A DNA stretch of 64,000 nucleotides from Forficula auricularia (taxonomy: Eukaryota; Arthropoda; Insecta; Dermaptera; Forficulidae), in the NCBI GenBank assembly GCA_024734495.1, contig JALMQS010000066.1, forward strand, positions 4,927,490 through 4,991,489, in the 5' to 3' direction. This document shows, piece after piece, positions 11,844-22,829 of the stretch; positions within the stretch are counted from its first letter, which is position 1; each line of letters opens with the position of its first letter. The translations under genes and the position numbers were made by a program. The notes beneath the pieces were generated by a model. That model had not been told where the DNA came from. It searched no databases and worked only from the letters and a program-made list of their open reading frames with translations.

Positions 11844-12835
11844 TACTTTAACGAATTTAAAGTACTATTTTATACCCCTTTATTACCTGTTACCTGCCAA
11901 AGTAACCACAACCCAAACTCTATAGTCGCTGGTCGTTCTTACCTGTATAGGGGACATGCACAGAAAAACTTTCAGCTTTTATAAAATAACGAAGGTCTGG
12001 CAGTCCCTGGGCTCTTGGGCTATAATTTGTTGTAAGAGGAGGCTCCCTCCTGCGTGGCCAAATAAATATTAATAAATAGGGAGCCATGGAAAAATTTTAA
12101 TTGAAAAAAGGCGGGCGACTCGGAAAAGTTTGGGTACCCCTGGTATATTAGATTTTTTTTTGTTTTGTTTTTGAGTCCAAAAATCTTATAATTTTAATTT
12201 TTAGTTCACCCCCCATTAATACAATCACTCTTTATTGAAATGAAATGCATCCAAAATGACAAGATAAATGCTTGAAGAGACATTTCCATAGATGGGATTC
12301 TTATCGAGACAAGAGCCAATTTGGATTTTGTAAAGTGTGAGTAGATGACTGGACATAAAACACGTCTGGACTTGGAAACAAAAAACTTAGATGATTTTTA
12401 ATATTAATTCAATATAATAGTGGCTAACTTTTTTCTATATACCTATTCACGATGATGTTAGCTAAGTGTTTACAATCATTTGATCTCTACTTATATATCC
12501 TAACAAATAATTTCAATGACAAGATTAACTTGGAGGTAATTGCCAACCTTACACGATCATTCATTCAACCTGCATTGTCGCTTAGTTGTAATGATGATAT
12601 ATTTAATATTTTATAAATATATTTCAATTGAGGAAATGAATCAGCTGAGCAATTTGTGAAAATTAATTTTAAAAATATACAAAATCCAAAGTCAACTTTT
12701 GAAAAGCACACACTCAATGGTTTGTATTCTACATTCTTTTATTCTGTTAGTCAAGAATTACAAGAAAAATGAAATGGTTAAAACATATGTAATTAATATA
12801 GATAATTAAATAAATATATAATGAAATTAATTTAC
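11844..12835. other. AT-rich, no gene recognised
   Basis: No open frame of note and no repeat. Segments 12,310-12,370 and 12,600-12,720 are useful anchors because they align in order with 38,960-39,010 and 39,210-39,330. Confidence 0.4.
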
Positions 12836-12878
12836 CTTTGGCTGCCTGCAAATCTTGCCTTTGGAGTTTACACACCAA
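12836..12878 (-). CDS. Candidate 43-bp coding microexon
   Basis: On the minus strand a pyrimidine tract (ttttctttctttttttctag) ends in AG directly before 12,878. The exon runs to 12,836 and is followed by a GTAAAT donor. After one leading base the frame reads WCVNSKGKICRQPK with no stop. Trp-Cys-Val followed by a Gly is reminiscent of the CWCV core of thyroglobulin type-1 domains, but the segment is too short to be sure. Its phases (one leading base, none trailing) fit the exon at 49,584-49,726, which ends with two spare bases and also lies on the minus strand, although other exons may come between. Both splice signals are strong and the island is less AT-rich than its surroundings. Alternative: a chance match. 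Confidence 0.45.
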
Positions 12879-13398
12879 CTAGAAAAAAAGAAAGAAAATA
12901 AATTAATGATGGTTGAGATCGAAACGTTGTGTAGCATGATGAAATAGATGAATATTAATTATATATAGCACATTTATTATACTTTTAATTATTTGTAGAT
13001 GTTGGCTCAGATATTTCTGAATGAAAGAAAGAGCATTAACCGATAGCTTAATTAATTATTTGGGTTTTTTTTCCCAAGTAGATTATAGAATATACTATTG
13101 ATTGAATAGAAACCCACATACATATTACATAATTATATACATTCATAATATATTTAAAAATTTTAATTAATCTGGGGGAGTTTTCCCCTCGCCCTGTGGA
13201 AGCTTATGTTCGTTTTCAGTCTTTTATCTAACTAAGCAATTGAAATCCTTGTGAGTTTCAAGCAGGGATTCCTCTTGCCTTGTAGAATTCACATTTGAGC
13301 TGATTAGATTATAATTGTTTCAAATCGGTTTGAACTTTACTTTAAGAGAATAATTGCATGTGAGAAGAAAAGAAAATGTAGTTAATTGAATGTAAAAA
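12879..13398. other. AT-rich, no gene recognised
   Basis: Probably intron of the minus-strand candidate gene if the microexon is real. Confidence 0.35.
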
Positions 13399-13662
13399 TA
13401 CCTATAGGGAACGTGCGTTAAACATAGAGGCAGCACTACTGTGAAGGTAGCGCTCTCTTATGTTTATTTATTCAAATAATTTGGCGACAATTGGGGCAAA
13501 TATTGTATTAAAGTATAAATTTCATAGATAAAAGAGTGCATAGCATAGGGGGCCGTGAGCGAGTCTCTTTGTCTTGGACGTTTAATAAATCATCCCCCAA
13601 AGCTTACATTTTCGTCGCCAGTTGGCGTTTAAGTCGTGACGCACGAGCTCCCTATATCATTT
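13399..13662. mobile_element. MITE-like element
   Basis: Ends tatagggaacgtgcg and the inverted cgcacgagctccctata are similar. The interior has no frame. Confidence 0.45.
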
Positions 13663-13783
13663 TGATTATATATTGTTTTTGAAGATGAAATAGATATTTA
13701 ATAATAATGAATATAATTTAATGAAAATCTTCAAATAGAGCTAAATCTTAGATTATGGATTCTATATTTTGGTGTCGGTAATA

Positions 13784-14436
13784 TAGCCCAGTCATATTAG
13801 GTGTTTCACCTCGGAATGAAAGATAATAAGCTGTAAATTGGTATAAACCTTTGTTTTGTCGTTCTAAATATTATCTCAAAAGTCACAAATGCTTAAAATA
13901 TAACTAAAATATAATCCGGAATTAATAATATACTATAGTTAAATAGTTAAATATAAATAATTAAGTTACTTATTTTAATTAAATATAAATAATTAATAAT
14001 TAGTACATAAATAATGGGCATTGTTTAATAATTATAATTTTTTAGTAAATAATTGACTTTATACAACGTACTGATAAGCGTAACTCACGCTTGACCTTGC
14101 ATTAGGCCATATATGACTGTACGCTGGGCACTCTTCGCGCTCTACCCCAAAAACGGTTAATCATATAAAAAAAAATTTCAAATAAAAGTTGTAGAGAACT
14201 TTATACTCTTCAACTTTCATAATAAGTGCAAATCTCATTTAAGCAATAGGAAACCAGATATTTGCGAAAAACCGATTTTTATGACCTTTGACCTTCAATA
14301 TCTTAAGACGCGGACACGATAGCATTTGTGACTTTTGAGACAACATTTAGAACGACAAAACAAATGTTTATACCAATTTACAGCTTATTATCTTTCATTC
14401 CGAGGTTGACCCCTTTTTTACCTAATATGACTGGCC
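13784..14436. mobile_element. Foldback element with about 110-bp arms
   Basis: Arms 13,784-13,893 and 14,322-14,436 are inverted copies sharing tgaaagataataagctgtaa and gacttttgagacaa. The interior is AT-rich and non-coding. Confidence 0.7.
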
Positions 14437-16179
14437 TAATAATAAATATTATAATTTCGAATTTACACAAAAATTCAAATGTCAAAACTTTGAATTTACA
14501 TAAAAATTCGAAATTGGAATTATTTCTGAAATGAATTTTCGAATTTCATTTTGCTAAAAATCTACAGCACTATTTTAAACTTGCTAATTATGATTGATGC
14601 CTTATTTTATTAAATATAGAAACTTTTTTCTAATTCTAATTTTCGCATAGAGTGGGTGATATGGCACATCCTCTTTCACAAAAAGAAAAATCTCTAATTA
14701 TATTTTTTTCCTAACACCAAAAGCTCTTTACCTTAGCAAATGTCACATTTGTTTTGCTAAGCTAATCTCTTTGGCCCGTTCTCGAATTGGGATATCCGTT
14801 TGCAATCCATCACCACTGACGGGGCTGTTTTCGTTGGCCTGTACCTCTTGAGGTGCAACTCCATCCGGTTGTTATGCAACTGGAGGCGCCAGGCGCTATT
14901 CACACGTGTTTCCGTCCCTCATGACGAATTCATTTTAAAAACTACATACGTGTCGTAACCCCAACTTTTCGAAAGATAAACCCACGCAACAGTTAATGAG
15001 CTCCGAGCATCATCACTTCAAGGAATACGAATTTCCACCCGGCCCTGATCGGATGCTCCGCAACCCAGTCAGCAACCTCTCTTCTTACCTTTATTAACAA
15101 AATATATTCTTAATAAGGTCAACCAGATTAATAAAAAATTTGAAATCAAATGCCAGCAATTAGTTTATCTCCTAAACATTAAAAGAAACAATGTCCTCGA
15201 GCCAACAAGTCGTCTATTTTGAAATGTAAAGCCGTAGCTTGGAGGCAAGGATGTACTCAGAGTGCCCCTACCTAGAATCACCTAGTTGACATAAATGTAA
15301 ATTCACGAAACTAATATAAAGTTTTAAAAATTATGTTAATTCCAATATAGCTATTGTAATAAATGCCTACATTATTTTTCAAACTAAGGGAACGCTGTGT
15401 TAATCTTTAGTAAAAAAATTGTCAATAAGAAAAAAGTAGAATAAAATAAAAGTTTTATTAGCGTGACAGGGGGTATTAGGTCTATTGGTAAGTGGTTCTT
15501 GGCAGTCTCATAGCCAAAAATATAACTAAACTACTCGGGTCAGCTGCACAACTATCAATCATGCCGAGGAGAATTTTTCAAAATTGAGATGCCGAAGAAT
15601 ATTTAAATAAAACACTCAATTTTGTTTTGTGTTATGGGAGAATGGTGTGGGTTCTTGGTGAAACATTTTAAATAAAGTAAAGAAAAATTTTCTTCACTCA
15701 ATATTGCATAAGATAGTAAACAACAAACTAATAATCTATTTTGTTTATTTGATTTTTCAATAATTTTCTTTATACAAAAAAATAAATATGACCCTACTGT
15801 GTTAGTTTTTATTTTGACCACCAGTCAGCGCTGTTTACCAACCGACAGATTATACCAATTTTACATTCATATGCTTACAATATAGAAATATAAAGAACTA
15901 AACCAAATTTAGTACACTTACCCACCTTTAGAATACCTACTGTAAAATTGCTGCGAAGATCAACTAACCAAAATAAGCGCATGGGGACGAAAGAAGGGCA
16001 AAAATATTGAATTTCTAAATTTTTTGCTCGATCTAGATCAAATTTATCACCTTTACTTTTTAGGGTAGTACAATTTGTAAACTTGATTCTAAAATCCAGC
16101 ATACTAAATGGCGAGCGATAAAGGGTTATCATAACTAAGTTAATACACTTATTATTTAGGAAACTGCAAAATATGGAAC
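14437..16179. other. No confident gene; GC-richer block at 14,770-15,095
   Basis: The 14,770-15,095 segment is distinctly GC-richer than its surroundings, single-copy in the window, and has a 50-codon open stretch on the minus strand without convincing splice sites. It could be a regulatory block or a non-coding exon. The rest is AT-rich. Confidence 0.35.
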
Positions 16180-16490
16180 CCATTGCCTCAATCCAAGTCA
16201 CAAATTGTAGTATGCATTAAGATGGAATTTCGAGAACCGACGTTTTTGTCAAAAATTACATGGGGCCTCATCGAGAGGCCAAAAAGTGCGATTTTTCATT
16301 TAGTCAGTCTTGGGGAATGAATGGATATATGATGGATTTCTTTTTTTCGTCGACGATTTGTTCTACACCGTTGCACCAATTGAAAAGCTACCATTACTTT
16401 AACAAAATGAAGCGATGATTAGTTATTGGTACATATCGGCAGACAAATATTAGTACATTATTCTAGTACCTTCTTTTTTAGTTTTTTTCT
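16180..16490 (+). repeat. Dispersed repeat A, copy
   Basis: Shares agtcacaaattgtagtat, acatggggcctcatcgagag and gtacatatcggc with 9,575-9,850. Confidence 0.6.
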
Positions 16491-16497
16491 CAAAATT

Positions 16498-16525
16498 TAT
16501 AGACGTATCGTTTGAAGGTTAGTAC
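16498..16525 (+). mobile_element. mariner terminal fragment cut by a gap
   Basis: tatagacgtatcgtttgaag and the following ttagtac match 44,382-44,409, which lies just inside the mariner terminal repeat. The contig ends here. Confidence 0.7.
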
Positions 16526-16625
16526 NNNNNNNNNNNNNNNNNNNNNNNNNNNNNNNNNNNNNNNNNNNNNNNNNNNNNNNNNNNNNNNNNNNNNNNNNNN
16601 NNNNNNNNNNNNNNNNNNNNNNNNN
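16526..16625. other. assembly gap (100 N)
   Basis: Exactly 100 N. Probably hides the rest of a mariner-like copy. Confidence 0.95.
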
Positions 16626-16759
16626 AATACTCTTGACATTTGAAATTTTAAGGATTTTCTGCATCAGCATCCATGGACCGCGCTCGATAGATACCTATGC
16701 AGTCCGGAGCGCCCGATCTATTAGCTCGTATATTGGGTGCCTACCATTAATTAATCGTA

Positions 16760-16968
16760 TGTTTCCTACATTTGATTCAATCGTGAATCAAATGTTGGTG
16801 ATTTTTGTCAAATATTGAGTGAAAATAATATCTGAACTTATATATTTCTAACTTGAAATAATGATGTTAAATAAATTTATAATTTTTCTCATTAATATAT
16901 CAAAGAATAATTGATATATTAACGAGAATTATTTCTCGATTCGGGATTGAATCAAATTTAGGAAACAT
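16760..16968. repeat. MITE-like inverted repeat
   Basis: gtttcctacatttgattcaa near 16,760 and its inverted partner ttgaatcaaatttaggaaac near 16,950 flank an AT-rich centre that has its own small palindrome. The stretch 16,660-16,745 just before it is GC-richer and unique. Confidence 0.55.
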
Positions 16969-17083
16969 CATTAAAGATATATAAAAGCATTAAAAAAATA
17001 TTTCGAAAATACTCAATATCTCATATATTTGTATTGATAACAATTCGCCGGCTTATCAATTTCTCTCTAATATTATTTTAAAT

Positions 17084-17301
17084 CGGATTAGCCGAGAGCT
17101 TAAGACACTAGCCTTCTAAGCAGGAGTCCCGGGTTCGAGTCCGAGTCCCTGCATTGATATTTGACCGGCTATAATCTGATTCCTAGTCACCAATCCGTCT
17201 GGCAAGCGTGGTGACTTAATGCCAACCCCTTCCATTTGATGGAAGAGGCCTATATTCAGGAGTGGATTGTCGCTATCGACAGGCTAATGATGATGATGAT
17301 G
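17084..17301 (+). mobile_element. tRNA-derived SINE with perfect 12-bp target duplication
   Basis: The head gattagccgagagcttaaga (A-box like) and gggttcgagtccg (B-box) form a tRNA-related pol III promoter. A 3' body ends in (ATG)n. The perfect duplication attattttaaat at 17,072-17,083 and 17,302-17,313 defines both ends. The (ATG)n tail matches the tail type of the LINE at 7,200-7,990, a plausible source of reverse transcriptase. Confidence 0.85.
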
Positions 17302-17557
17302 ATTATTTTAAATGTAATATTTAAATTCCAATTCAGATTTTATTGTTCAATAGACTTTTCAACCCCTATCGATAATCGTTTATTTTCTTGGCTACATATT
17401 CCGCATGGCGCCATCTTTACCAATCTATCAGAATTTTCACGTATTATCTTTTTTAGACTTATAAACATTCAAGTTTTGAAAGTTTGTACGCTCGCCCGTG
17501 TGTGGCGCGTGGTCTTAGATTTCTCAAACGTGAAATAAAATAATTTTCAACCATTAT

Positions 17558-18405
17558 TACTTTAACATACAGTGTATGGTTAAGTATTGTAATCGTGCAT
17601 GAAAAAAGTGGTTTTTTTCTTTCTTTTTTTCGAAATATCTCAAAAACGGCTGAAAATATTTTGATTAAAAAAATTGAGCAAAACCATGGCATTTCTTTCT
17701 ACAAAAAAGCCTTAATAAGTGAACATCGAAAAAAATATATTTTTCGAGATAATAATTGTTTTGTCAAAATGTCTGTTAGTCTGTTAGTTAGTCTGACCAG
17801 GTAACACACAATATCCTCAGAATATTCTAAGAAGATTTAAATGTCCTTAGAATATCCTTAGAATATTCTAGATTTGTGGTTACCTGGGTGTGCGTTACCA
17901 AATTTTTGTGGACGAGGTAGCTCAAAAACTAGTGTGAATATCGAAACCAAATTTCACACGTAGTTTTGGCCCATTGAGATTAAAAGCTGATTAGATTTTG
18001 GTGAATATCGACCCAAAATTAAGGGGGGTGGAGGGGGGGTTAAAAATTAAAAATCTAGGCTGTTTCAGCAAACTCAACCAAATTTTGTGTACATAATCAA
18101 TGGGACCCCAGAAGTCTGAAAATGCAAAAACTAACCGCCCAAAGGGAGGGGGGTTGTATGGTCAAAAAATGAAAATCTAGGCTCTTGTACCAAACTCAAC
18201 CAAATTTTGTATACATAATCAGTGGGGCCCCAGAAGTCTAAAAATGCAAAAACTAACCCCCCAAAATGGGGGGGCGTATAGGATCAAAAAATGAAAATAT
18301 AGGTTCTTGTACCAAACTCAACCAAATTTTGTATACATAATCATTGGGATCTCAGGTTGTATGGTAAAGTCAAGTGGATGGCCACATCAGAACACGTCAG
18401 CTTAT
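17558..18405 (+). repeat. Repeat B, copy 1, with internal G-rich tandem units
   Basis: Starts with the near-palindromic ctttaacatacagtgtatgg, contains a body with gtaatcgtgcatgaaaaaag and tttttgtggacgag, then three about 122-bp units (accaaattttgtatacataa ... aaaaactaacc ... G-run), and ends ggttgtatggtaaag...cgtcagcttatttt. Start and end share an inverted ctttaccataca. Looks like a non-autonomous DNA element with a variable-number array. Confidence 0.7.
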
Positions 18406-18705
18406 TTTTTCTGTCTATTTGTGTTTCTGTTTGAATTTCGATATTACCCACGTTAACTCAAGAACAGAAAGTCGTAAAGAGTTCTTTCTGATAGATTTAT
18501 AATTGAATTTTCAAGAGAGAAATTATTAAATTTTGGGAACTCTAGTTTGAGAACTTTTGACTCAAAAAAGTAGAAAATATTATATTTTCTTCTTTCTAAT
18601 ATTATATTATATTTTCTATATTATATTTATAAAATATATATAGTATATCGAGATATATATATATATATATATATCTGTATATATATATATTATCTATTTG
18701 TTTGA

Positions 18706-18738
18706 GACTATAGTTTCAAGACTTGTCTTCATCATCAG
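18706..18738 (-). ncRNA. hammerhead ribozyme-like core, left arm
   Basis: Minus strand: CTGATGA (738-732), hairpin GAAGAC/GTCTT, then GAAAC-TATA-GTC (717-706). One base shorter in stem II than the partner arm. Confidence 0.55.
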
Positions 18739-18825
18739 TCTTTTAATTATAAATGTTGTTTTTCATGGAGTCAACATCGTATAGATAGTGACTCCATGAA
18801 AAACAACATTTATAATTAAAAAAGA

Positions 18826-18860
18826 CTGATGATGAAGACCAAGTCTTCGAAACTATAGTC
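18826..18860 (+). ncRNA. type I hammerhead ribozyme candidate (best example)
   Basis: CTGATGA at 18,826-18,832; stem II GAAGAC-caa-GTCTTC; GAAAC at 18,849-18,853; loop TATA; GTC at 18,858-18,860, where cleavage would follow C. Stem I is formed by GA/TC next to the core and, beyond an A-rich internal loop, by tataatt (about 18,811) with aattata (about 18,872). All core bases known to be required in hammerheads are present. Other copies change stem II while keeping it paired. Confidence 0.7.
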
Positions 18861-18965
18861 TCAAACAAATAAATTATATATATATATACAGATATATCAT
18901 CTCAATATATATGTGTGTATGTTTATTTGCATCAAGCAGAGGACAACCTCTTTGTTTCTCTTTGT

Positions 18966-19670
18966 GAATATATTAAATAGTTTATTATCTAACCGTAGAT
19001 CCTAGAGAGTGTCGAAAGTTTGCTCTTTTTCTTCTTGATCTGCTTGATTTTTCAAGCATAAATCTCCAAAATCGAAATATTCATGGACATATATATTTCA
19101 TATCTATTTTGTCTTTCCCCTAGATATTTCAATAACTCTTGATTTGCCGACATTGCTCAAAAGCTTTTCTTAAATTTCTATTCATTGTCTGCCAGTTTCA
19201 TTCTTGCTCAATACATTTCTATAAGCATTAAATTAATCTGATCCTATCTGGTATAGGAAAATGATTAATTGCTATTTACATTCGGCAAGAGGGATCGAAA
19301 AGAAAAAAATTCTTTTAGGGCAACTTGTACTGTCCCATCATCTTGGAGGGTCTGTCGAGGGATCCTTGTAATTGATCAATATAGGCGTGGCAGATTATTC
19401 ACATTTCACATAGATCTAGAAGAAAATACTATAAGAAATGGAAAAGTCATTCATCTCTGTATCTCTAATTTCAATTGAAATATTTTTTTTCTTAAAGAAC
19501 AGAGAGACGAGACTACTCGTTAGGCCTTAATTAACAATTCCAGTGTAATGCAAACAATTCAAAATCTTCACCCCTTTTTCGAATATGACTATCATCTATG
19601 GAGGGGCCCCCAAGCATATTTGGATGCAATTCAGAGGTAAGAAATAATATTATTAGGTGATACAAATGTA
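18966..19670. other. No gene recognised
   Basis: AT-rich. A 69-codon frame at 19,269-19,478 has no recognised domain and no start or splice context, and is not called as a gene. Confidence 0.35.
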
Positions 19671-19955
19671 GAGGCGACTGTGGGTCAGTGGTTAGAGTGT
19701 TGGGTCGCTGACTCGGAGATCTCTGGTTCGAGACCGAGTCTCGGCAGATAGATATTTGCAGTCGCCTCCTCTTGAAAAGTAATGACAACCTACCAAGAGT
19801 ATAATTGCCAAGTGACCTCTCCAAATTAGCCGTTCGGAACCGGCGTTAAAAAGTAGGTCCCGTATATCTGTGTAAAACAACTAAACACACTCAGCACAGG
19901 TATATGTGGAGAGGCGCCGACGCCCGTTTCGGGCATGGCACTCGAAGAAGAAGAA
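19671..19955 (+). mobile_element. Second tRNA-derived SINE family, (GAA)n tail
   Basis: tgggtcagtggttagagtg (A-box) and ggttcgagacc (B-box) sit 45 bases apart. The body ends in gaagaagaagaag. The duplication gatacaaatgtaga / gatagaaatgtaga (19,659-19,672; 19,956-19,969) with one mismatch marks the ends. Confidence 0.8.
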
Positions 19956-20104
19956 GATAGAAATGTAGAATTTGTGGTATGAAAGAGGAAATAATTGGAA
20001 ATTTAATAAAAAAGTCAGAATAAAATCTTATGCAAATTTTGGAGAACATTTTTACTAGGTGCGCTCCGGGAGGCAGGCTTAGAAGTATTGAATTCACTCG
20101 ATTT

Positions 20105-21035
20105 TTACTTTACCATACAGGGTATGGTCAAGTATTGTAATCGTGCATGAAAAAAGTGGGTTTTTTCTTCTTTTTGTCGAAATATCTAAAAATGACTCAA
20201 ACTACATATTTTGATTAAAAAAATTGAGCGAAATCATGGCATTTCGGTGTAAAAAAAAGCCGTAATAAGTGAACATCGAAAAAATTATATCTTTCGAGAT
20301 AATAATTGTTTTGTCAAAATGTCTGTTAGTCTGTTAGTCTGTGCGTTACCAAATTTTTGTGGACGAGCTAGCTCAAAAACAAGAGGCAATATCAGAATCA
20401 AATTTCACACGTAGTTTATGTCCATTGAGATTAAGAGCTGATTAAATTTTGGATCGACCCAAAATTAAGGGAGTTAGATGGGGGGCTAAAAATTAAAAAT
20501 CTAGGCCATGTGAGGAAACTCAACCAAATTTTGTATACATAATCAGTGGATCCCCAGAAGTTTAATAATGCAAAAACTAACCTCCCAAAATGGGGGGGGA
20601 GTGTAGGGTCAAAAAATAAAAATCTTGATAATTTACCAAACTTAACCAAATTTTGTATTTATAATCCGTGGGCCCCCAGAAGTCTAAAATGCGAAAACTA
20701 ACCACCCAAATGGGGGGGGGGGCTAAAAATGAAAATATAGCTCTTATTAACCAAATTCAGCCAAATTTTCTATACATAATCAGTGGACCCCAGAAAACTA
20801 ATATTGCAAAATCTAACCGCCCAAAATGGGGCTGGAGGATGAAATTCTGGGCTCTTGTTCCAAACTCAACCAAATTTTGTATACATAATCACTGTGCTAC
20901 CAAAAGTCTAAAAATCCAAAAACTAACCCCCCTCCATGATATAAACAAATTTATTAAATATTAAATATAAGCGAGGAGTCTGGTTGTATGGTAAAGTCAA
21001 GTGGGTGGCCACATCAGAATGTGTCAGCTTATTTT
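20105..21035 (+). repeat. Repeat B, copy 2
   Basis: Same order as copy 1: ctttaccatacagggtatgg, body, several G-rich units and the ggttgtatggtaaag...cgtcagctta end. The number and spacing of G-rich units differ from copy 1. Confidence 0.7.
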
Positions 21036-21716
21036 CTTTTATTTTTAGCTATTTTGTTTATTGGTTCTAGAAATGTCTTAAAAGGGAAAATAAATTTCAA
21101 ACACGATTTTGGTTTGATTGTGATTGTGTCTGAATGACTCAAAAACGAAAAGTCGTGGTAAATTTGTTGGGATCAGGGACGCGCCGTCCATATGTGCAAG
21201 GTTGTGCGGTGCAGGATGGCGCCAAGGCTTTAAATACTTTCACATATATATTCTCTATTTTATCATGTAATGATATAGAATATAAGTATTGCGATCGCCA
21301 GCCTGGTTTGCAGGGTATGAATATACCTTTAACTGATATGCCAATTAAGTTGTCTAACTAACAGGGGCTACCATTATTCGCGGTGTGGCTATTCAATGGA
21401 CGAACCATTATTTAAATATTTCATGGAGTCTTGAAAAGGTGACTTTTTATTTGCAAAATATTAAATTTAGAAGAAAGGGTTAGATTAGTTTTTCCTTCTT
21501 TTTTCGAAAGAATCGCGTGATATATTTCATAACATGTTTAGAAACCCCTATCTTTTATGTTTGGATAAAAAGCCTAGCGTGGACTGCACTTTTTGAATCA
21601 CTGGTTGGTAGTGAATAATAGGGGAGATAATTTAATTTTGATAAGTGAATTCCTTCCTGATACAAATACAAAATATGCTCATAGATCAATGCATTGACAC
21701 GATAATTTTAATTGTT
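21036..21716. other. hAT-like end fragment near 21,174, otherwise no gene
   Basis: cagggacgcgccgtccatat followed by G/C-rich ggatggcgccaag resembles the GC-rich termini of some hAT elements (compare 56,191). The open frame through it is not considered real. Confidence 0.35.
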
Positions 21717-21780
21717 CATAAAGAGAAGCAAAGAGGTTGTCCTCTGCTTGATGCAAATAAACATACACACATATATATCA

Positions 21781-21825
<45 letters not shown>

Positions 21826-22125
21826 AATGTATATATCTAATTATATTATTTATTTGTATGAGACTATAGTTTCGAAGGCTTTGCCTTCATCATCAGTCTT
21901 TTTTAATTATAAATACTATTATTTTTCAGTGGCGTCAGTATCGCGTGAATATTGAAAATTATTTTTGCTCTTTACTTAGGAGAAAGCCAGTTAGAATTAA
22001 AATTGAAGGCCAAACCTTTGAAAATATAGTCTCAAACAAATAAATAATATATATATATTTTTGATATATATTTGTGTATGCTTATTTGCATCAAGCAGAG
22101 GACAACCTCTTTGTTTCTCTTTATG
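21717..22125. mobile_element. Foldback composite C, copy 2 (both terminal repeats present)
   Basis: About 75-bp terminal inverted repeats (gagaagcaaagaggttgtcc... and the inverted ...ggacaacctctttgtttctc), a (TA)n tract at 21,777-21,822, and one intact hammerhead-like motif. The right-arm motif (about 22,000-22,035) has lost CTGATGA and is decayed. Confidence 0.75.
21862..21896 (-). ncRNA. hammerhead ribozyme candidate
   Basis: Minus strand: CTGATGA (896-890), stem II GAAGGC-aaa-GCCTTC, GAAAC-TATA-GTC (873-862). Stem II differs from the copy at 18,826 by compensatory changes. Confidence 0.65.
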
Positions 22126-22310
22126 AATCAACAACTCTGCTACTCTAGGCAAAATAAAAACTTTTCAATTAAATTTTAATTGTGTTATGTTCACAGTGAG
22201 CTCTATCACAACTCAAAAACTTTTTAGGATTAGTATTTTAGAATCAAAGAATTCAGTGTAAATCGTTGGGAAGAGTAGCCAAGTGCGAGTTTAAACTTTG
22301 TGCGAAGAGA

Positions 22311-22553
22311 TTTTTTTTTTTTTGATGATATTGATGTGAGAAGGAGATACACCAGAAGGTGGATCCCCTAAAGGCCTGTATGGGCTGGCCCCTCCATCGT
22401 GAAAAGAACAGAGTAGAAGGAAAAGAAGCCGGGATCACGAGCCAATCTCAGAAACTTAGATACAATTCAATATCCAATTTTACTAAGGTTTTAGGAGCTT
22501 CGAGCAGTGGCAAATTCTCCGCGCGATAAATTCGGTTAAATTATCTCCCACTT
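22311..22553 (-). mobile_element. SINE V, 5' truncated
   Basis: T-run at 22,311-22,323 is the A-tail. Reading the minus strand, the sequence matches the 3' two thirds of 63,583-63,949, including cccctaaaggcctg on the + strand. The tRNA-like head is missing. Confidence 0.8.
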
Positions 22554-22574
22554 CTTGTTGAAGACAGAATTAAA

Positions 22575-22829
22575 ATGGTCTTAATTTATGCGGTTAATGT
22601 GGAAGAAGTATTAAGGGCTGCCATTGAAATGAATGCCGAGCGTTTTTCTGATAGGAATACACCCTCACAAACTACATTGTATCGTGTTGTAAATCTGTTA
22701 AAAAAAACAGGAGGTGTAAAGGCTTTGAAGAAACTGAAACAGGCCAAAATAACAAAATTGCAACTGGAATTCATCCAAGACTTGCACTACACTCTGAAAT
22801 GTCACAGAACAGTGTCGAAAAATTATTAA
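22575..22829 (+). pseudogene. DUF4817-like helix-turn-helix fragment
   Basis: An 84-codon frame reads as an arthropod-type N-terminal DNA-binding domain: a short YAVNVEEVLRAA helix, a sequence ending RNTPSQTTLYRVVNLLKKTG, then basic VKALKKLKQAK. This pattern (A...NAERF.DRNTPSQTTLYR.V..L..TGGV) is typical of the DUF4817 domain common in insect repeat-encoded proteins, where it precedes a transposase or similar domain. Here the frame stops after 84 codons and nothing resembling a catalytic domain follows. A SINE V fragment abuts it upstream. It is probably a transposon remnant rather than a host gene. The start chosen is the first ATG; the true protein may have begun differently. Confidence 0.5.

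Larger units (their letters stand above)
18700..18965. mobile_element. Foldback composite C, copy 1 (left end lost)
   Basis: A palindrome (18,695-18,775 against 18,785-18,880) with a hammerhead-like motif in each arm, followed by the right terminal repeat gtttatttgcatcaagcag...ctctttg. Copies at 21,717-22,125 and 61,566-64,000. Confidence 0.7.

Noticed and set aside
20431..20964. Frames within repeat B
   Set aside because: They follow the tandem G-rich units and are not conserved between copies.
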